Of a stretch of 64,000 nucleotides of DNA, positions 33,480 to 41,934 are shown piece by piece. The notes beneath the pieces are model-generated. The model was not told the DNA's origin. It made no database searches and saw only the letters and a list, made by a program, of their open reading frames with translations. Positions within the stretch are counted from its first letter, which is position 1, and each line of letters begins with the position of its first letter. Source of the DNA: Candidatus Zhuqueibacterota bacterium. GTDB lineage: Bacteria; Zhuqueibacterota; Zhuqueibacteria; Residuimicrobiales; Oceaniaggregativiventaceae. The position numbers and the translations under genes are program-made. The stretch lies in NCBI GenBank assembly GCA_014728115.1, contig WJME01000033.1, positions 154,963 through 218,962 of the forward strand, given 5' to 3'.

Positions 33480-35669
33480 CTATTTAGCGTGTAAAAAAAG
33501 AGTATGGTCTGTTTGAGAACCTGGCAGGCTATAGGTTTTACTGTCCACATGATAGAATTCACTATCAGGATGTCCGCTTTGCCCGCCTGTGGATTGTATG
33601 ATCAATGATTGGCCCGAATCGAGACTCACTTTTATGGTCTGTATCGGAATTCGTGCAGGACTATTTCCAGAGCCGAGCCCATAGATAATCGCGACCGATG
33701 GGTGCAAAGGTAAAAGAGGTTGCAGGGAAACGTTACTATCCTCCAACCATGCTCCCATATCCGGGCCCATCACCCGCATAGAGTCCAGCGTTTGATAAAA
33801 CGCCTGTACAGCGAGTTCATCAACAGATTCTCGCTTGGTGGTGTGTATATCATCTACCCAATAATAAAGTTGATTTGCAAAAGCTTTTGAAAAGTAGGTA
33901 CAGTCACAGACTGGCCATGATTTAAATAAATAATAAAGATCATTCATTTGGTCCGTGAAAAGACCTTTAGAAAACACATCATAATAGAGTTTGAAAAAAG
34001 TTACTGCTATTTTAGGATCCAGGGATCGATAATCCAGTTGTTTCAAGAGATTGACCACCGCATAAATGGACGCAGAATCATCGATGGATGCCTGTAATGG
34101 AGAAAGTAAATGGGGCAAGACCTGTTTGATTTGAAATGCAACGGGTTCGAATTCTTTGAACGGGAGAGCAGGATTGTCTTGCACATGTTGCAATGCCAGA
34201 TCCTGTTGTATAACTTGAAAAGGATATTCGTTAACCTGATTGTTTACGCTGGTCAACAGAACCATCGGTTCTTTAATATCGGATATTGATTGGCCGTTCC
34301 TGTATGATTGCAATTCCTTCCAATCGTTTCGTGAATCGCTTCCATCCATAACGAACAACCCGGTTTGTGAGCGCCGTTCCGGGAATCCGGCGCCCAGGTG
34401 ATAGCCATATTTTCCATTCTTATCCATATAAACGAGATAGGCAGACAGCCGGGTCAATGAATCAAATACCGCAATTTTGCGTGGGTTCTGTTGTGTCAGG
34501 AGATGACAGAGAGCATCGATTTCTTGGCCTTCAAGCCGGCCCGCCCAAGCAAGGCTCAGAGGTTTTTTATCATCCGAGGTATAGACACCTGTGCGGTCCA
34601 CAAGTGGGCCATGATGGGTTTTTCGGACAAGCAAACGTTGCTCTGTGCCGCCGCGAACCGGAATGATTTCTTCTTGATACTCTAAGGGTTGTGATTTGCC
34701 ATCTATCATATATCGGGTGGTATCATTCGGATCAATCGTTATGGCATAAAAATCCACGCGGTCGCTCCATGCAGGGATCATACTCCATACAAATCCTTCT
34801 TCTATGCCGCTCCATGCAAAAGGAACTCCAGGTAAATGAGAAACAAAGGTGTCAATCGAATCGTTTTTCAAATGCACCCAATAGAATGCGTTGGGTAAAT
34901 GGGGAAAAGAAAAGAGATGGTATTCCAGTGCGCGGGGTTCAGAAGGTGTTACACGGGCCATCCCGGAAAGACTAAACTCTTGCCAGGGGGAGTGGATATG
35001 ATGTAAGGGGAGGCTAAAGCCGGAAAATCGCTCAAATTTTGAATAGAGTTGTTCAGCAGCGGCCGGGCTGCTTTTGTTCACCAGGGCTGTCGCAAAAAGA
35101 TCAAAATTCCACACACCCGCCATATTAAAATTAAAAAAGTGCCAAATAGCAAGGGGATCAAGAGGGGTCCATGGTTCAGGGCTAAAACTCGTGATCGAAA
35201 ATTCCGGTGGCAATGATTTGCGGGAACGTTCAAGATATGCGTTAATGCCCTGGACAAAAGCTTGCAGGACGAGTTGTGTTTCTTTATTACACTCTTGCCA
35301 TGTGCGAGCTGCAAGACGGGAAAAACCGATGGTGCGGGCAAGACGGTCGCTTTTAAGTTTAGCAGGCCCAATAATTTGGGACAACTGTCCATTTGCAAGA
35401 CGACGAAAATATTCCATTTGCCAGATACGATCCTGGGCGTTAGCGAATCCCCATGCAAAAAAGAGATCATATTGTGTTTTAGTCTGAACATAAGGCACAC
35501 CGAACTGATCCCGAGAAATGCGAGCGTCCTCATAAAGTGAAGCAAAGGTCAATTCCCCGGCATAGTCCGGTCCAGAGCGTTTTAACGACCATTGTCCGAA
35601 TATCAGAAAAGAGAGGAAAATGAGGACGATAATAAAAAAGAGGGAAAAAAGAAAACGTTTCCAGTTCAT
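33480..35669 (-). CDS. Penicillin-acylase (S45)-fold protein lacking the nucleophile motif
   Basis: 729 residues with an N-terminal membrane anchor (about 6-25). Family landmarks are clear: 'SRDQFGVPYVQ', 'FFAWGFANAQDRIWQMEYFRRLANGQL' (70-96), 'LPGVPFAWSGIEEGFVWSM' (279-297), 'RKTHHGPLVDR' and 'GGQSGHPDSEFY' near the end. In active enzymes an autocleaved GSN-x-W motif supplies the N-terminal Ser of the beta chain and is followed by a PLLANDPHL stretch. Here the segment at about 235-262 reads 'SGMARVTPSEPRALEYHLF' and contains neither. The protein is therefore probably not autoprocessed and not an amidase. The frame is intact, so it is a diverged paralogue rather than a broken gene. It follows a beta-barrel gene by 33 bases. 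Confidence 0.85.
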   Translation of the reverse strand: MNWKRFLFSLFFIIVLIFLSFLIFGQWSLKRSGPDYAGELTFASLYEDARISRDQFGVPYVQTKTQYDLFFAWGFANAQDRIWQMEYFRRLANGQLSQIIGPAKLKSDRLARTIGFSRLAARTWQECNKETQLVLQAFVQGINAYLERSRKSLPPEFSITSFSPEPWTPLDPLAIWHFFNFNMAGVWNFDLFATALVNKSSPAAAEQLYSKFERFSGFSLPLHHIHSPWQEFSLSGMARVTPSEPRALEYHLFSFPHLPNAFYWVHLKNDSIDTFVSHLPGVPFAWSGIEEGFVWSMIPAWSDRVDFYAITIDPNDTTRYMIDGKSQPLEYQEEIIPVRGGTEQRLLVRKTHHGPLVDRTGVYTSDDKKPLSLAWAGRLEGQEIDALCHLLTQQNPRKIAVFDSLTRLSAYLVYMDKNGKYGYHLGAGFPERRSQTGLFVMDGSDSRNDWKELQSYRNGQSISDIKEPMVLLTSVNNQVNEYPFQVIQQDLALQHVQDNPALPFKEFEPVAFQIKQVLPHLLSPLQASIDDSASIYAVVNLLKQLDYRSLDPKIAVTFFKLYYDVFSKGLFTDQMNDLYYLFKSWPVCDCTYFSKAFANQLYYWVDDIHTTKRESVDELAVQAFYQTLDSMRVMGPDMGAWLEDSNVSLQPLLPLHPSVAIIYGLGSGNSPARIPIQTIKVSLDSGQSLIIQSTGGQSGHPDSEFYHVDSKTYSLPGSQTDHTLFLHAK

Positions 35670-35702
35670 TGCAGATCCAACTCATTCAGAGCATTTGACG
35701 CT

Positions 35703-36587
35703 TCAGGGAATAATACTTCCATGATAAACAATTCGCACAATTCGTCGCAAACCCATTCGCTCGTCATTATTATCGATAATGTTTTTCAAATCATATTCTA
35801 TGGACATACCCGGCGTAATGGCCCAGCGTAAACCGGCATTGAGGTATCCGCGCCCATTGTTCATATATTTAATTCTATCATCGTTCAAGGCAAAATCATA
35901 TTCACCAATCAAGGCGAGATTAGGGATCAGCTCGATATTTGCCCCCATAAAGACATTCAGACCTTTGTCGTTATCGTTTGTATCGAGGCTATAGTTGATA
36001 CCTGCGTGTAATCCGATTTGTCTGATAGATTGATATCCTTTTGAAACCACACTATAAAATCCTCTTGACTTGAAAGAGAAACGATTCAGGGGATATTGTG
36101 CGGCATTGACCTCCACAGGCTGGTTGGGGAAAGCAGGATCCCGATAGTCTTCTTCGCGCCAATATTTACCATATCCCTGGGTATCGATTCCCAACACGAT
36201 GGCGGGCATCAAAAGGCTTTCTTCAACAAGCCGATAGATAAAATGGATACCAGGTTTTTCCTGCCACTGTATTTGCTCTCCTCCAATAATGTGTTCTCCG
36301 CCAAAGGATACGCCAAACATCAAACGGTCGGAAATACCGGCAGAGAGTCGTCCAATCAAGCTTCCTTGTTCGTAAAATCTCAGACGCACTTGCAGATCAC
36401 CGGCCCGCAATATTCCAGCAGTGGGCATGTCGATTAGCTCAACCGGCTTGTTCATATAAGAGTGAACAACCACGGGTACAGGGATTTTTGCTTTTTCTCC
36501 TGTGCCGGTTGAACGTTTTGTAAATTGTGCTGATATTGGCTGTGTCAGCACAAAACTAAACCACATAAAGTGTAAAATCAATTTCAT
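35703..36587 (-). CDS. Outer-membrane beta-barrel protein (YjbH-like)
   Basis: About 294 residues from the ATG at 36587 (GAGGG upstream; signal peptide 'MKLILHFMWFSFVLTQPISAQ'). The longer frame would begin with a TTG that is really part of the -35 box. It is mostly amphipathic beta-strands ('GDLQVRLRFYEQGSLIGRLSAGISDRLMFGVSFGG', 'LALIGEYDFALNDDRIKYMNNGRGYLNAGLRWAITPGMSIEYDLKNI'), a pattern seen in YjbH-type barrels. Its function is unknown. It is the promoter-proximal gene of a two-gene unit with the acylase-like protein. Confidence 0.72.
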   Translation of the reverse strand: MKLILHFMWFSFVLTQPISAQFTKRSTGTGEKAKIPVPVVVHSYMNKPVELIDMPTAGILRAGDLQVRLRFYEQGSLIGRLSAGISDRLMFGVSFGGEHIIGGEQIQWQEKPGIHFIYRLVEESLLMPAIVLGIDTQGYGKYWREEDYRDPAFPNQPVEVNAAQYPLNRFSFKSRGFYSVVSKGYQSIRQIGLHAGINYSLDTNDNDKGLNVFMGANIELIPNLALIGEYDFALNDDRIKYMNNGRGYLNAGLRWAITPGMSIEYDLKNIIDNNDERMGLRRIVRIVYHGSIIP

Positions 36588-36660
36588 GTTTGGGCCCTCA
36601 TAGATTAATTCGCCCGAAAAAGATTTTTTGACAAAACAAATAAAAACAAAAACATGTATT

Positions 36661-36689
36661 AAATTAGTGCATTTATAGCCAAAAGTCAA
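36661..36689 (-). promoter_or_regulatory. Sigma-70-type promoter of the barrel / acylase-like unit
   Basis: Minus strand TTGACT (36689-36684), 17-base spacer, TAATTT (36666-36661). The -35 matches five of six; the start codon is about 74 bases downstream. Confidence 0.55.
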
Positions 36690-36715
36690 CAGGAAATGCA
36701 GATTTATGGGTATTT

Positions 36716-37306
36716 CTAAAATTTTACAAACACGCTAAATCCCACACTGACTTGAAAGATCGTACGTGATGAGGTAATCACATTACTGCCGGGAAAGAGA
36801 TAGAGAATCTGTGCTTTGGTACGTAACAAAGTGCTTTTACCAAAACTAGAATGGGTACCCAGGCCGGCGGATACTGCGGCCCCGGTTTCATTTATTGCGT
36901 CCGTGTTAGATTGGCTTATTCCTTCTGACCAGAATCCGACGCCCGCCGACGCGAATACAGCGGCAACAACCCCCAGATCCCGTTTTCGATATTGGGGTCG
37001 TCGGTAATAATCAGGGGCCATATCCACGACACGAATGCTGGGACCTACCAGGAATGATGTTTGAATCTGCGTTTGATCTTGGTTAAAAACCAAATCGATT
37101 GTTGGCTCTAATTCCACAAGGGCGGCTGGTCCGAGATAATAGCCAATGACGCCCTGCATACTCATCAGATTACGGGTTTCTTGATCAGCGCTGCTCATAT
37201 TCCTAAATGAAAAGGAGCCGCCCATTTCCATGGCGCCCTGGCGCTGCGCCCATACACTGCTCATACCGCAAAACAAAACAATCCAAACGATCCAAATGCT
37301 TTTCAC
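36716..37306 (-). CDS. Small outer-membrane beta-barrel protein
   Basis: 196 residues, GTG start preceded by GAGGAG. Signal peptide 'MKSIWIVWIVLFCGMSSVWAQ', then alternating beta-strands and a C-terminal aromatic residue ('SVGFSVFVKF'), the usual BamA-recognised end of an outer-membrane barrel. The size fits an eight-stranded OmpA/OmpX-like barrel. No specific family was recognised. It lies between the terminator of the upstream operon and the next promoter. Confidence 0.72.
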   Translation of the reverse strand: MKSIWIVWIVLFCGMSSVWAQRQGAMEMGGSFSFRNMSSADQETRNLMSMQGVIGYYLGPAALVELEPTIDLVFNQDQTQIQTSFLVGPSIRVVDMAPDYYRRPQYRKRDLGVVAAVFASAGVGFWSEGISQSNTDAINETGAAVSAGLGTHSSFGKSTLLRTKAQILYLFPGSNVITSSRTIFQVSVGFSVFVKF

Positions 37307-37392
37307 AATTGCTCCTCGTTTAAGCTACCTATTTTCATTCAAATATAGCAGCAAAAGCAGCAAATTGCGTTAAATTCCAAGCCCATGAGATA

Positions 37393-37426
37393 TAAAAAAA
37401 AGGGACTGTGAAATCACAGTCCCTTT
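37393..37426 (-). terminator. Rho-independent terminator after the TonB-domain lipoprotein gene
   Basis: Read on the minus strand, AAAGGGACTGTGA pairs with TCACAGTCCCTTT (stem of up to 13 bp), followed by a run of eight T. It begins at the stop codon and ends the operon that starts at the Ser/Arg-rich lipoprotein gene. Confidence 0.92.
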
Positions 37427-38231
37427 AAAACCGCGAAAGGGAACGTATTTCCGGGCTGGTCAGTTCTGCTATTCTTTTATCGATCATCTCGGATAAGCGT
37501 ATGGATTTTCGAGCAAAGCGGCTTGACTGAATCGCTTTGATTTGAATCTGATATTTAGCTTCAACCAATTTGTCGACCAGATCATCATACACTTGATCTC
37601 TAAACTCTATCTCTGGGTACTTTTCCCAAAAATCATCAAAAACCGCAAAAGCAGCAGGAAATTCACCCCAAAACGGATACCATCGATCGACAATTTTATC
37701 AGAAACAACCATTTGAATATATGGATTAATATCTCTTTGCTGATGTCTATCCACATATACAGAGAGACCATGGTATTGCGCATAAAGTTTTCGTAAGGCA
37801 TGATATCTCGTGACCGAATCTGGAGCTGCTTCGGCTTTTTGCTGGAAATTTCTGACATTGCGAAGCCACTCATTCTCTTCAAACGGCACATCTGTCAGTT
37901 TGTATCTTAATAATAATTTTGTCCACGCTTCTACGGGCTTGCCATCAATGAGGCCGGGTTCATAGGGAACCCCCATAGCATAACTAACGGCATTGTCGTC
38001 GAGATCCTCATGGCCTGATGATTGCAATATTTGCACTTCGAGCGCTTTGCCCTCGTTATCGACAAAAACGCCCAGCAGAACATTTCCTTCGACACGGTTC
38101 AACTGGGCAGAGAGTGGATAATCGAGTTCGCGTTCGGCTTTAACCTTGGGCTGTCGAACCATGTTACTGGATCCACAGCCCAATGCGAGCAAGACCAAAA
38201 CATAGACTATTTTATGTTTAGTATAGCTAAT
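37425..38231 (-). CDS. Lipoprotein with TonB C-terminal-like domain; probable AUU start
   Basis: About 268 residues if read from ATT at 38231. The first conventional in-frame start, TTG at 38198, leaves only seven residues before the lipobox Cys and no basic n-region. From the ATT the N terminus has two Lys and a hydrophobic run ending 'LLALGC', a proper lipoprotein signal, and AGGAG sits five bases upstream of the ATT. Residues about 35-110 match a TonB-C/energy-transducer domain ('GNVLLGVFVDNEGKALEVQILQSSGHEDLDDNAVSYA', 'PYEPGLIDGKPVEAW'). The remainder is helical, with 'YHALRKLYAQYHG', of unknown function. Without a membrane helix it is not a canonical TonB. It is the last gene before a strong terminator. 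Confidence 0.75.
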   Translation of the reverse strand: MSYTKHKIVYVLVLLALGCGSSNMVRQPKVKAERELDYPLSAQLNRVEGNVLLGVFVDNEGKALEVQILQSSGHEDLDDNAVSYAMGVPYEPGLIDGKPVEAWTKLLLRYKLTDVPFEENEWLRNVRNFQQKAEAAPDSVTRYHALRKLYAQYHGLSVYVDRHQQRDINPYIQMVVSDKIVDRWYPFWGEFPAAFAVFDDFWEKYPEIEFRDQVYDDLVDKLVEAKYQIQIKAIQSSRFARKSIRLSEMIDKRIAELTSPEIRSLSRF

Positions 38232-38245
38232 TTTGGCTCCTGTTT

Positions 38246-39649
38246 TTAAAATCTTATTTTTAGAGTTCCTACGAGTTTATCAAATGTTTTTTCTTCGACT
38301 GTTTTTACCTGGGTCAGATCATCGACGGTTTCGGTCTGCCAGGTGCCATGCACCAGTGACAAATCGAACATAGCTTGTCGTCCTAGCATCAAACCAAAAC
38401 CGGCTGACAAATATTCCATATCGGGGACCATGGTAGCATATTTATATGGTGAAGGCGAATTAAAATAACCTGCCCTCACACGTGCATCGATAATCGGAAT
38501 GGTGACCTCAGCTCCCAAACGGACTTTTGTAACGGCCTGTAGTTCGCGTCTGAGAACATTATTGATCTCACCTTTGGTGCCACCCACGGGAGGTTCAGTA
38601 GTAAATTCTGCCTGAGACCAATCCTGAAAATCGACAGCTCCACTGAGCAAGACATTGATCAGTTGGATAGACCCGCCAAAAGAAAAGGCATAGGGCTCAC
38701 GATATTTGTATTCAAACTCACCCGAATCCGTCAATTCTTCATAGGCTTCATCATCATAAAATTCCTGATCATAATACTCTTTTTGAACCTCGCTCCAAGC
38801 TTCTTTTACCCGAATTTCTGTCGGAGCGGTCATGGTTGCACCGAGACGGATATTGCCGAGCTTGTACAAGCCGCCCAGACGAAGCCGGGTGCCGCTGAAC
38901 TCGGAGGTAATCGTCTGATCGTACAACCAGTAATCCAGATCCGAAATAATCGTGGGGGTTTCATATAGAGGGGTATTATAGATATTATATATATCTGCTT
39001 CATCAAACAAAAGATTGTATTCATCTTTGCCACCTAAAAAGGCGACTGTCGCACCAAGAAAAAAGTTCTTTTGAACTTCGATCGCACCGGATAACACAAA
39101 TTCATTCATACTGCCATCTTCATAGAGTGACTCTTTTTGATAGACCGAGTCATCGATAGTGGTCGTAAAAGGGAGACCAGAATCGTCATCGATATATGTA
39201 GGAGCCACCCAATCTTGAAAAGCAGCGTATCGGGTATTGAACCCTTCGAATTCCAGAGTATTGTTATAGTCTCTGACTTTATTATAACCGATACCCAGCA
39301 CCAGGCTTCCTCGATATGTGGGAATCGGGAAAGAGAGTCCAATCGAATTCAGACGTGTAAACGTATCTTTGCTATCGAACTCTTGACCTAAAAATGTCGC
39401 AGTGTTTTCCATGGCATTGTGTGAGAAACCGATATTGAGTTCTGATCTGCGCATTTGCCCCAATCCGGCCGGGTTCCAATACATGGCGCTATAATCATCG
39501 GCAATACCGACGTACGCCCCACCCATGGCCATGGCTCTGGCACCAACACCCAGCTCTTGACCGGCAAAAAATATCTGTTCTTGAGCGGGGCTAGAACTCG
39601 TCAATCCTAATACCATCCCCAACAACATGACGACAGCGATCTTTTTCAT
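38246..39649 (-). CDS. FadL/PorV-like outer-membrane protein (OmpP1 family)
   Basis: About 467 residues from the ATG at 39649 with AGGAG upstream. Signal peptide 'MKKIAVVMLLGMVLGLTSSSPAQ', then 'LGVGARAMAMGGAYVGIADDYSAMYWNPAGLGQM', the conserved N-terminal hatch sequence of FadL/OmpP1 and PorV proteins. The rest is long antiparallel strands ending in 'VGTLKIRF' with a terminal Phe. FadL members pass hydrophobic compounds across the outer membrane; PorV is part of the type IX secretion apparatus. No other T9SS gene is here, so the choice is open. It lies between the Ser/Arg-rich and TonB-like lipoprotein genes in one operon. Confidence 0.85.
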   Translation of the reverse strand: MKKIAVVMLLGMVLGLTSSSPAQEQIFFAGQELGVGARAMAMGGAYVGIADDYSAMYWNPAGLGQMRRSELNIGFSHNAMENTATFLGQEFDSKDTFTRLNSIGLSFPIPTYRGSLVLGIGYNKVRDYNNTLEFEGFNTRYAAFQDWVAPTYIDDDSGLPFTTTIDDSVYQKESLYEDGSMNEFVLSGAIEVQKNFFLGATVAFLGGKDEYNLLFDEADIYNIYNTPLYETPTIISDLDYWLYDQTITSEFSGTRLRLGGLYKLGNIRLGATMTAPTEIRVKEAWSEVQKEYYDQEFYDDEAYEELTDSGEFEYKYREPYAFSFGGSIQLINVLLSGAVDFQDWSQAEFTTEPPVGGTKGEINNVLRRELQAVTKVRLGAEVTIPIIDARVRAGYFNSPSPYKYATMVPDMEYLSAGFGLMLGRQAMFDLSLVHGTWQTETVDDLTQVKTVEEKTFDKLVGTLKIRF

Positions 39650-39688
39650 GTTCGAGTCTCCTATTTTTCGTCCTGGCTCCGGCACTGT

Positions 39689-40966
39689 CTATCGACGACC
39701 ACTCGACCTGCGACTGCTGGAAGAACTGCTCGATGAAGATCGGCTGGAACCGGAGCTCGAACTGGAGCTGGACCCAGACGAACGCGAACGAGAATATCCC
39801 GAGCCGCTTGAACTGGAAGAAGAGGAAGAGCGTGATCTGCTTGGTCGGCTGTATGACGAACCTGAGCTGGAGCTGCTTGAGCTGCTATTTCGAGACCTGG
39901 AGTTATAATCCGAACTGCTCGAGGAACTCTGTGAAGATCTGTCAGTACTTGAAGAGCTGCTGGATCTTCGGGAAGAACGGTAATCCGAAGATCTGCGATC
40001 AGATGACCGACTGTCCCTGGGAGAAGTACGAATATATTTTCTGTCGTCGTCTCTTGAGGAATTTCTCATACGGCTATCAGACCGGGAACTCGACCGCGGT
40101 GGCGAGGTGCGTACATTCCTTGTCTGGCGAGGCACGGTTCTAACATTACCATCGCGAGTTACACGACGGGTTCCCACACTCGTACGGGAACGATCATAAG
40201 ATCCCGTTCTACCCAGCGTTTCAACTCTGCCTGTGGATGTGGCTGTTCGGCGTCCGTAGGCGGATTCCTGATCTGTTTTCACATCTTTGATGATACCCGT
40301 CCGGGATCTTGATGGTGCATTCGAAGCCACGCTACGCCGGGTAAATGAGCGGCGTTTGTGTTCGACATAACTCACACCTGTACCATAATAAATGGGATCC
40401 CAGTAATAATCGCTATAATAGCTCCGGTAATGCCAGGGTCGGTATCCAAATCCCCACCCCGAATGCCATGAACCGAAATGAACATGCCATCCTGAAGTGT
40501 AATAAGGACCGGGATAGCGCCAGGGATGATGAGCCCAACCAGGTTCCCACCCCCAAAATGGATCCCAAGAATAGCCAAAGCGCCAGTAAATCGTACTGGT
40601 ATGCCAGAAAGGATCCCAATGCGGTGATTGATACCAGGGATCTATGTAACGACTATTATAGTGGTAATGAATATTGATGTCTCGATGTCTGTCATAATCA
40701 TCATAATAATAGTCTTCATAGACATAGTTATCGTCACGGGAATCATAATATTGCTGATCTTGTTCGTCCTCATAACGATATCCTACCCCATTATCGCGCT
40801 CTGTATATCGGTCCTCTCTTTCATATTCATAATCAGAATAGTAATCATCCTCATTATAAACAGGACGGTCAGCAGGCGGACTGAGTTGTGTATAGCATCC
40901 CGTCATGCCGAGAGATAAAAGAGCACCGATTGCAGAAACGAGTATGAGCCGTTTTGTGAGTGTCAT
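39689..40966 (-). CDS. Low-complexity lipoprotein: acidic/Tyr region, Trp/Tyr/His region, Ser/Arg tail
   Basis: About 425 residues from the ATG at 40966, directly after AGAGGAGGC; the frame upstream is not needed. Lipoprotein signal 'MTLTKRLILVSAIGALLSLGMTGC'. Three compositional blocks follow: about 30-100 rich in Asp, Glu and Tyr; about 100-200 rich in Trp, Tyr, His, Pro and Gly ('SPHWDPFWHTSTIYW'); and about 210-425 a basic region turning into almost pure Ser/Arg with stretches of up to nine Ser. I recognise no family. A surface-exposed, disordered, adhesive or structural role is conceivable but not shown. It is the first gene of the operon with the FadL-like and TonB-like genes. Confidence 0.8.
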   Translation of the reverse strand: MTLTKRLILVSAIGALLSLGMTGCYTQLSPPADRPVYNEDDYYSDYEYEREDRYTERDNGVGYRYEDEQDQQYYDSRDDNYVYEDYYYDDYDRHRDINIHYHYNSRYIDPWYQSPHWDPFWHTSTIYWRFGYSWDPFWGWEPGWAHHPWRYPGPYYTSGWHVHFGSWHSGWGFGYRPWHYRSYYSDYYWDPIYYGTGVSYVEHKRRSFTRRSVASNAPSRSRTGIIKDVKTDQESAYGRRTATSTGRVETLGRTGSYDRSRTSVGTRRVTRDGNVRTVPRQTRNVRTSPPRSSSRSDSRMRNSSRDDDRKYIRTSPRDSRSSDRRSSDYRSSRRSSSSSSTDRSSQSSSSSSDYNSRSRNSSSSSSSSGSSYSRPSRSRSSSSSSSSGSGYSRSRSSGSSSSSSSGSSRSSSSSSSSSRRSSGRR

Positions 40967-41013
40967 TTTTGCCTCCTCTAGAGCCGAAAGACTCTGATAT
41001 TTCGTCCAGCTAC

Positions 41014-41042
41014 AATATACAAACCGTCCGAACATCAGGCAA
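41014..41042 (-). promoter_or_regulatory. Sigma-70-type promoter of the Ser/Arg lipoprotein operon
   Basis: Minus strand TTGCCT (41042-41037), 17-base spacer, TATATT (41019-41014, five of six). About 48 bases before the lipoprotein start. Confidence 0.55.
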
Positions 41043-41064
41043 CAGAAAAAGTCCTTCTTTTTTT

Positions 41065-41076
41065 TGACAGCTGTCA
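41065..41076. repeat. 12-bp perfect palindrome upstream of the lipoprotein promoter
   Basis: TGACAGCTGTCA, 22 bp upstream of the -35 box and inside the 209-base gap between batE and the lipoprotein gene. It could be an operator for the lipoprotein operon. It lacks a following T-run on the batE strand, so it is not a convincing terminator. The rest of the gap is AT-rich without a gene. Confidence 0.4.
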
Positions 41077-41175
41077 GGCTTGATTAAACATCCAAACCTC
41101 TATGTATAAAAACAATTATAATGGTTACAAGTTCCATACCTTTTTGACATTTCTATAATTTTAACATTATTTTGC

Positions 41176-41934
41176 TTAAATTTGTTGCACAGAGGACTGG
41201 GGAAGCCAGCCTACTTTGCCATCTGAGAGGCGTATTCGCCAGTATTCCCCTGATTTCTCTTGTAATTGCACTTTAAGTCCTTCATGCAAGCTAAAAACCG
41301 CTGTTGCATCCCCCGCAGGTGAGCTCATGACATCTACTTTTTCAACCATGACAATTCCTTCGGCGGTTTGACCATCGTACCATAGATTCAAACCAAAGAG
41401 GAGACCAAAGAAAATAAAGGCAATACTGACAGGGATAAACAACCGGCGAGTCCAGATGGCAACAGCATGACGACGAATCGTCCACCGCATAATCAACAAA
41501 ATGCAACCCATCAGATAGAACAACAAGGCAATAAACGCCAGTTGATTGGTGCTGAAAAATCCAATGATTTCATTCCAGATCTTCAAGACAAACGCTTTTT
41601 CAGAAGCAGTGATTTTATCAACGATATAGAGCTGTGCAATTTGCAGATTAAACTGGATATCCGGATCCTGAGGAGCCAGCTTTTTCGCTTTTTCATAATA
41701 GAGAATGGCATTTCCCAGGTCAGACATTTTAAAATAGGCATTTCCCAGATTATAATATAGTGAGGCACTTTCATACCCTTGTTCCAGGGCGCTCAAATAT
41801 TGATCTCTGGCCAGATCATATTCCTGATTCTGATAGTGTTGATTGCCCTGTTGAAAGAAGGAATCGATCTGACTGTTGCCGGGTGTTGCCATAAAGAATA
41901 CGATGAAACAGATGGCTATAATACTCTTGCTCAT
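41176..41934 (-). CDS. batE: BatE: TPR and SH3-like membrane protein
   Basis: About 252 residues; the ATG overlaps the batD stop (TGATG), a GTG one codon earlier being less likely. Signal peptide, then two to three TPR units (about 22-95; 'ASLYYNLGNAYFKMSDLGNAILYYEKAKKLAP'), two membrane helices (about 125-150 and 165-185) and a C-terminal bacterial SH3 domain (about 195-250; 'VEKVDVMSSPAGDATAVFSLHEGLKVQLQEKSGEYWRIRLSDGKVGWLP'). This is the BatE architecture. Bat proteins form a periplasmic/membrane complex linked to stress or oxygen tolerance. It is the last gene of the MoxR-Bat operon. Confidence 0.9.
   Translation of the reverse strand: MSKSIIAICFIVFFMATPGNSQIDSFFQQGNQHYQNQEYDLARDQYLSALEQGYESASLYYNLGNAYFKMSDLGNAILYYEKAKKLAPQDPDIQFNLQIAQLYIVDKITASEKAFVLKIWNEIIGFFSTNQLAFIALLFYLMGCILLIMRWTIRRHAVAIWTRRLFIPVSIAFIFFGLLFGLNLWYDGQTAEGIVMVEKVDVMSSPAGDATAVFSLHEGLKVQLQEKSGEYWRIRLSDGKVGWLPQSSVQQI

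Noticed and set aside
39627..39908. Plus-strand frame rich in Glu and Leu
   Set aside because: Antisense of the Ser/Arg-coding tail of the lipoprotein gene; not an independent gene.
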